This document shows positions 58,764-64,000 of a stretch of DNA of 64,000 bases, piece by piece. The stretch's first letter is position 1. Every line of letters starts with the position of its first letter. This stretch comes from Ensifer sp. LCM 4579 (GTDB lineage Bacteria; Pseudomonadota; Alphaproteobacteria; Rhizobiales; Rhizobiaceae). The notes beneath the pieces are model-generated. The model was not told the DNA's origin. It saw only the letters and a program-made list of their open reading frames with translations, and made no database searches. The DNA lies in the NCBI RefSeq assembly GCF_001854885.1, contig NZ_MDDV01000012.1, positions 1-64,000 of the forward strand, in the 5' to 3' direction. A program made the position numbers and the translations under genes.

Positions 58764-59100
58764 ATGAGCGACACCGCCCTGAGCCGGCGCAAGGACGACC
58801 ATCTGGACATCGTGCTGGATCGGCGAACGGCGCCCGCCACGGTCGCCGCCGGCTGGGAGTACATCCGTTTCGAACACTGCGCATGCCCGACCTGACGCAG
58901 ATCGACCTGTGCGCCTAGCTGCTGGGCAAGACCGTGCGTGCGCCGCTGCTGATCAGCTCGATGACCGGCGGCATGCCACGGGGCGGGGCCATCAACCGGC
59001 ACCTGAGCGAGGCAGCGCAAGCCTTGGGGATCGCCATGTGCGTCGGTTCGCAGCGCGTGAGCCTGCAATCCCGCAACTTCCACGGGCTGACGCGCGCTGC
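58764..59100 (+). pseudogene. Broken type II isopentenyl-diphosphate isomerase (idi)
   Basis: The ATG at 58764 opens [20 protein letters not shown] through [10 protein letters not shown], the type II (FMN) IDI N-terminus. A frameshift then leads to [10 protein letters not shown], a TAG at 58916, [20 protein letters not shown] and [17 protein letters not shown], after which the gene ends abruptly near 59080. So it has a frameshift, an internal stop and a 3' deletion. Some bacterial gibberellin operons, such as those of Xanthomonas, end with an intact idi; rhizobial ones often carry a relic. Confidence 0.88.
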
Positions 59101-59310
59101 GCCGGGGGTAACGGCTTCGGAGACGTCACCGTCATCTCGGATTAAGCCGAAGTCCTCAAGCGGCGGCCTCAAGCAATGCCGAAAGCGACAGCCCACATTA
59201 TTCGGTTCACATCGCCATGAAGACTCAGCCATGCAGCAGATCGCACCTTGATCCGCTCCATCTCTAACCGTGACGAGGAACTGCTTACCATGAGCCACCT
59301 TTTATAATGT

Positions 59311-59425
59311 TTACCGTTCGGGAATTTATTTGCCCAAGATATCATCCAGCCGCGTTAATTTTCCCGTTCGGGAAAATTGATCTCGACAGAGCGCCAAGTG
59401 TGCTGCTATTTTCCCGAGCGGGAAA
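59311..59425. promoter_or_regulatory. Three palindromic operators upstream of hipB
   Basis: TTTTCCCGTTCGGGAAAA (59359-59376) and TTTCCCGAGCGGGAAA (59410-59425) are palindromes; TTACCGTTCGGGAA (near 59312) is a weaker third copy. The last overlaps the translation start region of hipB, as expected for an autorepressing antitoxin. Confidence 0.75.
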
Positions 59426-59430
59426 TAGTA

Positions 59431-59661
59431 ATGGCAAAACGGGTTAAAACTCCATCTGATATCGGCGCCCTGGTCCGAAGTGCACGCAAGGAGCAAAACT
59501 TGCGGCAGGACGAGCTTGCCGGCGTTGCTGGCGTCGGGCTCCGGTTCATTGTCGATCTCGAGGCGGGCAAGCCGACAGCTCAGATAGGAAAAGTGTTGCA
59601 GGTTCTGCAAACGCTCGGCTGTTCGATCGATATTCTGGCTCCTGGTGAACGCAGACAATGA
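59431..59661 (+). CDS. hipB: HipB-like antitoxin/regulator (orphan)
   Basis: 76 residues from the ATG at 59431 (MAKRVKTPSDIGALVRSARK). XRE helix-turn-helix: LRQDELAGVAGVGLRFIVDL and EAGKPTAQIGKVLQVLQTLG are typical of HipB (called Y4mF in some rhizobia). It binds operators upstream of its own gene and normally neutralises HipA kinase toxin. Here hipA is deleted just after its start, so the regulator is an orphan. Confidence 0.85.
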   Translation: MAKRVKTPSDIGALVRSARKEQNLRQDELAGVAGVGLRFIVDLEAGKPTAQIGKVLQVLQTLGCSIDILAPGERRQ

Positions 59662-59714
59662 CGGCAAGGGTTCTCAACGTTGGTAGCCGATATCGCCGTG
59701 GCGATCCTGGCTGA
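59658..59714 (+). pseudogene. 5' remnant of hipA
   Basis: The ATG at 59658 overlaps the HipB stop (ATGA) and reads MTARVLNV, the usual start of HipA, before diverging and stopping at 59714. Everything after the first eight or so codons is gone. Confidence 0.6.
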
Positions 59715-60039
59715 ATAGCCCGACAATTCGATCATCCCATTCGCATGGAACATCTCCATGAGGGCGTATCTCCTCGTTACAGCTCGTAGCGGGCGCTGAC
59801 CGAGTCGAATCGCCGGCTCCGCACCGCATCGCCCAGACTGTCGGGTTTGTCGTGTCCGCGACACGCTGTTGTTGGCCGGGCCTACCGCCGCATTCTCATT
59901 GAAGCCGTTAAATATCATGCCAGGACGGCTCCTGCTGTGCAGTTGGCATGCTTCTTGAACCTCTCTCTTCGCGCGGCGTCAGCAGCAGCTACCGACGAGC
60001 GCACTGGCTGATCGTTTCAGCGCTAAACAGGAGCCAAAA
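59715..60039 (+). promoter_or_regulatory. NifA/sigma54-type promoter copy
   Basis: TGTCGTGTCCGCGACA at 59848-59863 is an exact NifA site. TTGGCATGCTTCTTGAA at 59943-59959 is a -24/-12 element whose -12 is GA in place of GC. The arrangement parallels the CYP112 promoter, including flanking words. It points to the short frame at 60040. Confidence 0.6.
59836..59925. repeat. Inverted repeat arm 1 (with 61163-61256)
   Basis: About 85-90 bases around the NifA site are repeated in inverse orientation at 61163-61256, including the words ACTGTCGGGTTTGTCG and GAAGCCGTTAAATA. It brackets the short frame and the NUDIX gene. Confidence 0.8.
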
Positions 60040-60143
60040 ATGAAAACCAAAAGATAGCCTATGGGCTGACCGAACTGACTCCCGAAGACGCATCTAGAAC
60101 TTCAGGAGGACTGCTGAGATCATGTCCCAGTGGATCGCCCTGA
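60040..60143 (+). pseudogene. Frameshifted short gene with a double-glycine leader-like sequence
   Basis: The ATG at 60040, after CAGGAG, reads MKTKR and stops. Adding one A in the AAAAG tract gives MKTKKIAYGLTELTPEDASR followed by TSGGLLRSC and a stop at 60143. The ...LTELTPED...SGG pattern resembles leader peptides of bacteriocin or RiPP precursors. It sits directly downstream of a NifA-type promoter. No modifying enzyme follows. Low certainty; could be coincidence. Confidence 0.35.
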
Positions 60144-60149
60144 CGATCT

Positions 60150-60413
60150 TAGTCACCTGCGACTTCAATCCCGCCAAGTGGTTGATGAGGTGAAGGTGTG
60201 TGTGGTCGGGGTTCGCCGGATGAGGAAACAATCGGCGGAGCGACATCTGGAACCCCGGCGCGACGGTCGCGTCGACAGCCTGCAGACAAGTTCGCGCCAC
60301 CTCGACATGCTGCGCGACCTCAACCGCATCAACACCCATATCGTCTCCGTCGCACACACTCGACGAGAGCCGTTTGCTGATCGAAAGCAGGAGGCGTATG
60401 CCGGCTGATAATA
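60150..60413 (+). pseudogene. C-terminal fragment of a Na/Pi cotransporter-type protein
   Basis: Forward frames read RHLDMLRDLNRINTHIVSVAH and then, after a shift, LDESRLLIESRRRMPADN, which resembles the PhoU-like tail of Na+/phosphate cotransporters. Only the tail is present and it is frameshifted. It runs into the NUDIX gene. Confidence 0.4.
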
Positions 60414-60898
60414 CGAACCGTTCCGCTCTATCCGAGCTGATGAAGGTATCTGACCAGCGCTTGAAGGGTAAGGTCATCACCCAATACGCCGCGGTGTGCG
60501 TGAGGCCGAACCCGGAGGCAGAGAACGACATTCAAGTTCTGCTTATCACCAGCCGAGGTAGTCGCCGGTGGGTCATCCCCAAAGGTTGCCGTATACCCAG
60601 GAAAAAGCCGCATGAGGTTGCCCGACAAGAAGCGTGGGAAGAAGCCGGGGTTCGGGGCCAGGTGAAAAAGAAACCTGTTGGGCACTACACCTATGTCAAG
60701 AAACTGAGGGGACCAGGAGCAGCGCCCGCCCTCGTCCAGGTTCACTTGCTAAATGTCTCGGAGCTCGAACAAGACTATCCGGAGATGGGGCAACGCGAGC
60801 TTCAGTGGTTCTCGCCAGAGGAAGCAGCCTGCGCAGTCGACGAACCCGAACTCAAGACGCTTCTTCGAGGGATCCGGAAGCTTTACAAAAAGGCCTGA
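60398..60898 (+). CDS. NUDIX hydrolase
   Basis: 166 residues from the ATG at 60398 (MPADNTNRSALSELMKVSDQ); a start at 60374 is possible. Central NUDIX region: LLITSRGSRRWVIPKGCRIP, then PHEVARQEAWEEAGVRG, with the REx2EExG-type helix (here QEAWEEAG), as in the diphosphoinositol-polyphosphate-phosphohydrolase-like rhizobial NUDIX proteins. These hydrolyse nucleoside diphosphate derivatives. Single gene; no partner. Confidence 0.85.
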   Translation: MPADNTNRSALSELMKVSDQRLKGKVITQYAAVCVRPNPEAENDIQVLLITSRGSRRWVIPKGCRIPRKKPHEVARQEAWEEAGVRGQVKKKPVGHYTYVKKLRGPGAAPALVQVHLLNVSELEQDYPEMGQRELQWFSPEEAACAVDEPELKTLLRGIRKLYKKA

Positions 60899-61653
60899 AG
60901 GTCGCGCTTGCATGATGTTCCTACCGCTAGAGAGGCTAAACATCTCCACATTTTGTTGACGATGTTCGTCGCACGCGCGGTCTCAGGACTATTGACGAAA
61001 TTCACCAGTTGCCGACGCGAGACCATGGTCCTCGACCGTCTTCGGAGCCGATTGCCGTCAGTGCGCGCCTTGGAACAGGAAACGTCATCCTCCTTGATCG
61101 GCGACAACAATAACGACAACCGTCGAGGCTCTAATCGCCGTTGGATGAAAGTTCAGGGGCAGGTCAGCGTGGTATTTAACGGCTTCAATGAGAATGCGGC
61201 GGCACGCTCCGCCGAACATCGCGGTGTTGCGGACTCGACAAACCCGACAGTCTGGCGCGAGCTCGCGGAGAGAGCTGCAACGAGGAGGGCAATAAGGAGT
61301 ACCTATCCACGTCATCTACTCGGCTCCTCCAACCATTTGGGACACGGATGGGTCTCATCCAAACAACTGATTTTACCGATCTGCGAAAATGCCGCATAGC
61401 ACATCCTCGCGGTGCGCCGCTGTACCGTCGGAATGATCACCGGCCGAATGGCACTGAAAGGAAAATGGCATCACGTGGCGATATGCAATTCATGATTTCT
61501 GCGGGGATAACGATCCGATGCCGACCCGAATTTACCGCGCCGCGCTGGAGATTCATAACAATTGGACTCGCCCTCGTGACGAAGACGACCGCGTTGATGA
61601 GAGTCACTCCGACTTGAGGTTGGAGCATTTGAACGTTTTGCCGGAGCAAACAA
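60899..61653. other. Intergenic region with inverted repeat arm 2
   Basis: Contains 61163-61256, the inverse copy of 59836-59925, with another NifA-type site TGTTGCGGACTCGACA at 61225-61240. No -24/-12 element could be found with it in either direction. A 163-residue frame at 60908-61399 spans the repeat and is not credible. Confidence 0.55.
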
Positions 61654-62511
61654 ATGCACGTTCTCGATGTTAATCAGATGATCCACCTCTTCGTGAACGC
61701 GTTTGAGCTGGTTGTGATCTTCGCCACCCTTTGCGCCGCGCTGGAGCTAACCTTTCCGGCTTATCGATACAGTTTTGCCTCATACGTTCGCGGTGTGCGG
61801 AATTGGATTATTCGCCTCGGATTCGGTGCGTTTGTCTGGCACCTCTTTGCCGTGAGCTTGGGCTGGCTAGGGATAGAACCGCTCGTAACGATCAATTTCG
61901 GTACGTTGCTTCACGCTGACAACGCAATCATTAACACTGGATTGGCTGTCCTTTCAGGCGTTCTAGTCGCGATTGTCGGCGACTTCTTTTACTACTGGAT
62001 GCACCGCGCACAGCATGCTGTTCCGCTCCTCTGGCGCATGCACGCTACTCACCACTCGATCCGCGAATTGACGGCATGGAATTGCCATCATCACGTTTCC
62101 GAGCCACTCGTTTACGCAGCGTTGGTAGCACTACCACTCAGGCTATTCCACTTCGAATCTGGCGTAGTGCCTGTTGTTGCCATGACACTGATTACCTTTC
62201 AGGCCCATCTTTCGCACTCTAGCACCCGCATCAATCTTGGGCCGCTTCGATACATCATTGGCGACAATAAGTTCCACCGCATTCACCACTCCTTGGAAGC
62301 GCATCACCGGCGCCGAAACTATGGGTTTTTTACAACCATCTGGGACACCGTTTTTCGAACGGCATACTGGCCAAGTAAGAATGAGTGGCCGGAAGTTGGC
62401 CTCCGAGACCAGCCCGAGCCGCTCACCGCGCGCGATTACGTTATGTTCCCATTTGATCGACGTCGCTGGCAGAGACCTAAAGTTGGAAGTGGTGTAGAGG
62501 CTGGCGATTGA
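61654..62511 (+). CDS. Sterol-desaturase/fatty-acid-hydroxylase-family membrane protein
   Basis: 285 residues; ATG at 61654. Membrane segments near residues 10-30, 55-75 and 95-115. Histidine boxes of the FA_hydroxylase family: HRAQH (HxxxH), HATHH (HxxHH), HHHVSE, and KFHRIHHSLEAHHRR. These bind di-iron for hydroxylation or desaturation of lipids. Typical size for bacterial members. Function not determinable; alone in its unit. Confidence 0.88.
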   Translation: MHVLDVNQMIHLFVNAFELVVIFATLCAALELTFPAYRYSFASYVRGVRNWIIRLGFGAFVWHLFAVSLGWLGIEPLVTINFGTLLHADNAIINTGLAVLSGVLVAIVGDFFYYWMHRAQHAVPLLWRMHATHHSIRELTAWNCHHHVSEPLVYAALVALPLRLFHFESGVVPVVAMTLITFQAHLSHSSTRINLGPLRYIIGDNKFHRIHHSLEAHHRRRNYGFFTTIWDTVFRTAYWPSKNEWPEVGLRDQPEPLTARDYVMFPFDRRRWQRPKVGSGVEAGD

Positions 62512-62942
62512 ACGAGTGGAGGTTTACACTTTGAATCAGATTGTCGAGGCCGGAAAACCATCAAGACAAGCATCCATATGGAACAGTTCCCTCATACGCC
62601 GGGCAAGCCTCTCACTTAAAATAGCGGATAGGCAGGACTGTGGTGGTGCAACACAAGCAGAAAAGTTCCGTCTGCGGCACACTACATGCTCGCTTTGGAG
62701 CGGCCCCTCTAACGCTGGCACAGCCCGACACCGTCAAGTTGATGGTGCAGCGTGCGCCGAAACTCTCAGGCCTCGGCCGGTTCGTCCACGCGTGCCCGAC
62801 TGCATGTGCAGGTTATGGTCAGGGCCGACGCTAGCCGCCATGAAGCGCAGGATTGCAGGGCACGGCACTTCAAACAGGCGATCCGCATAGTTCAGGATGA
62901 CCCTTCGGTACTGGACCGGGCCCAAGAGGTTCTCAGGCGGAC
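62512..62942. other. Gap, possibly gene debris
   Basis: Forward reading near 62860-62975 (KQAIRIVQDDPSVLDRAQEV followed by RRTHAGSW) looks like a fragment of a helical protein, but it is not placed in a proper gene. Nothing else is assignable. Confidence 0.35.
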
Positions 62943-63374
62943 TCACGCAGGCTCTTGGCGGGCGCCGACGCTGCGCCCCGTCAACTGCGGGCGAACTGGT
63001 TGAAGCAAACCCATCGCTCTCAACCGATAGACATTCGGACAGTAATTCTCCCAGCTAACAGCTTTGCCGGCTGCCTCGTAGAGAAGATCACGTTCGCACC
63101 TCACCTTGTCTTGACAATAGTCACAAACGTGGGTCAGCACGCGAAAGTCGGCTGGCATCAAGGCTTTGACTCGGGTGGGATTGAGCTGGAGCGCCTCGAT
63201 CCGCATGAGCAAAAGATGGGGTTCTCCCGGCTCACTCCCGGCCGGCCGTGGATCATCTCTTAGCCCGGCGGCTTGCGGTGCCGCCTTCGCCAGATCGCCG
63301 GGCGAAACAGCAGGTTTCAGTGCCCGATCAAGAGCTGCTGCGAATGCGGACCTCCAATTTTGGGGGTGTGTCAT
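62943..63374 (-). CDS. DUF6455 family protein
   Basis: 143 residues from the ATG at 63374 (MTHPQNWRSAFAAALDRALK), preceded by AAAGGAGG. The C-terminal ~90 residues show the DUF6455 cysteine pattern: VLTHVCDYCQDKVRCERDLL, then VSWENYCPNVYRLRAM, which may bind a metal. Family members are often found with denitrification or microaerobic genes. A FixK/FNR-like box at 63431-63444 lies about 55 bases upstream. Function unknown. Confidence 0.75.
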   Translation of the reverse strand: MTHPQNWRSAFAAALDRALKPAVSPGDLAKAAPQAAGLRDDPRPAGSEPGEPHLLLMRIEALQLNPTRVKALMPADFRVLTHVCDYCQDKVRCERDLLYEAAGKAVSWENYCPNVYRLRAMGLLQPVRPQLTGRSVGARQEPA

Positions 63375-63430
63375 GGCGTTCCTCCTTTGCGCCAACTCTT
63401 CGAATTTCAGCTACACTCTCTGAACGCGCG

Positions 63431-63444
63431 TTGATCTGGCGCAA
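63431..63444. promoter_or_regulatory. FixK/FNR-like box upstream of the DUF6455 gene
   Basis: On the minus strand TTGCGCCAGATCAA fits TTG(A/C)-N6-(T/G)CAA, less perfectly symmetric than the ompW box. A separate palindrome TTTGTCG-ATG-CGACAAA lies at 63459-63475. Confidence 0.5.
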
Positions 63445-63600
63445 TGTCATGCCACCTTTTTGTCGATGCGACAAAGCAAACAGAGTCGTTGATCGTTAAG
63501 AATGCCGAAGCGACTGTGGGTCCGGTCACGTTTCAACATAGGTAGTTCGATCCGTACCGCTGCGTCGTCCGGCTGAAGTTTGCGACTTGGTCCTTCATGC

Positions 63601-63616
63601 TGTCCAAGAGGCGACA
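63601..63616 (+). promoter_or_regulatory. NifA upstream activator site
   Basis: TGTCCAAGAGGCGACA, an exact TGT-N10-ACA, 90 bases upstream of the -24 element at 63704. Confidence 0.8.
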
Positions 63617-63703
63617 GGCGTTCACTGTAGAGTTCTCCATTCTGTCGGATATTGGACAGAGCGCTATCGAATTGATCGCGTTGTTATTAAACAGTTTTCT
63701 CCT

Positions 63704-63721
63704 TTGGCACGCCATATGCGT
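63704..63721 (+). promoter_or_regulatory. Sigma54 -24/-12 promoter at the window end
   Basis: TTGGCACGCCATATGCG: GG-N10-GC with the full TGGCACG at -24 and ATGC at -12. Predicted start about 63733, pointing to the gene at 63983. Confidence 0.85.
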
Positions 63722-63834
63722 GGAAATCGGCAGAACTCGATTGCAGCACAGTGCCGGTGATCTCGAAGTGATAGCGATGGATTTCAGCGGCAAAGCGACT
63801 TTGGTTGTTACGCCGACCTGGGGAGTTCGAGAAA

Positions 63835-63972
63835 ATGCACGATGCGACAATCATCGGTGCTGCGCGTCATACGACGCTGGACACCGTGTCGGTGACGCCG
63901 AAAGCTCGGCCGAGCAGCGGAGTATCGAATGCTCCGGGATTACAACACAGACCATCACGCAAATTCAGGTAA
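63835..63972 (+). other. Small open frame in the leader of the last gene
   Basis: ATG at 63835 opens MHDATIIGAARHTTLDTVSV and ends at 63972, eleven bases before the next ATG. 45 residues, weak ribosome site, no family. It may be a leader peptide or chance. Confidence 0.25.
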
Positions 63973-63982
63973 CGGAGCGAAC

Positions 63983-64000
63983 ATGAACAAGTATATTTGC
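63983..64000 (+). CDS. Start of a NifA-promoted gene, cut by the window end
   Basis: ATG at 63983 with CGGAG seven to eight bases upstream; only MNKYIC is visible. The sequence is too short for identification; rubredoxin- or ferredoxin-like starts such as MxKYxC would fit. It follows a strong NifA/sigma54 promoter. Confidence 0.5.

Noticed and set aside
60908..61399. 163-residue forward gene
   Set aside because: Runs through the inverted NifA-promoter repeat; no domain and no conserved start.

Overview
The window looks like part of a symbiosis plasmid or symbiosis island of a fast-growing rhizobium (Rhizobiaceae such as Rhizobium or Ensifer; the species cannot be read from the sequence). The grounds are two nod-box-like sequences, several NifA sites (TGT-N10-ACA) paired with sigma54 -24/-12 promoters, FixK/FNR boxes, Rhizobiales-type palindromic intergenic repeats, an alpha-r14-type sRNA carrying three CCTCCTCCC motifs, many IS remnants, and two phytohormone-related pathways. 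No tRNA, rRNA, repABC or housekeeping genes are seen.

Layout. 0.2-10 kb: accessory genes of defence or stress type: an unrecognised ORF, a DUF4145 protein and a broken second copy, a membrane-anchored patatin-like lipase, and a very large RelA/SpoT-domain protein with a C-terminal poly-gamma-glutamate-hydrolase-like domain. 10.5-19 kb: small rhizobial genes, several with single-base frameshifts; the sRNA; a lactonase-family protein; an IS66 remnant; a HicAB toxin-antitoxin pair. 19-21.3 kb: a HAD phosphatase/phosphoribosyltransferase pair beside an exported ClpP-like protease. 22-28.8 kb: a rhizobitoxine-type cluster (LysE exporter, MocR regulator, RtxA split into two ORFs, RtxC-like desaturase, class I amidotransferase). 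28.8-33 kb: nested IS5 and IS110/IS1111 elements. 33-38.5 kb: OmpW with a FixK/FNR box, a decayed IS481, a chemotaxis receptor, a leftward nod box, and debris.

38.5-46 kb: two leftward transcription units, each preceded by a NifA/sigma54-type promoter. One encodes an omptin-type outer-membrane protease, a small protein and an OYE-family flavoprotein. The other encodes a 37-residue peptide, a GT4+GT2 glycosyltransferase and a HemN-like radical SAM protein. I do not recognise the second as a described pathway and regard it as the best candidate for a new system.

46-59 kb: a nod box, an exported UbiC-like protein, and the complete bacterial gibberellin operon (CYP115, CYP112, CYP114, ferredoxin, SDR, CYP117, GGPS, CPS, KS, and a dead idi). 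A full-length CYP115 is bracketed by direct repeats and operon fragments, which looks like re-acquisition. A NifA/sigma54 promoter lies immediately before CYP112. 59-64 kb: an orphan HipB with its operators, further NifA-type promoter copies, a NUDIX hydrolase, a sterol-desaturase-family protein, a DUF6455 protein, and the first codons of a NifA-promoted gene at the window end.

Together the window links gibberellin synthesis, an ethylene-inhibitor-type pathway and surface or secreted functions to nodulation (NodD) and nitrogen-fixation (NifA, FixK) regulation. Names rest on recognised motifs and gene order; no database search was possible.
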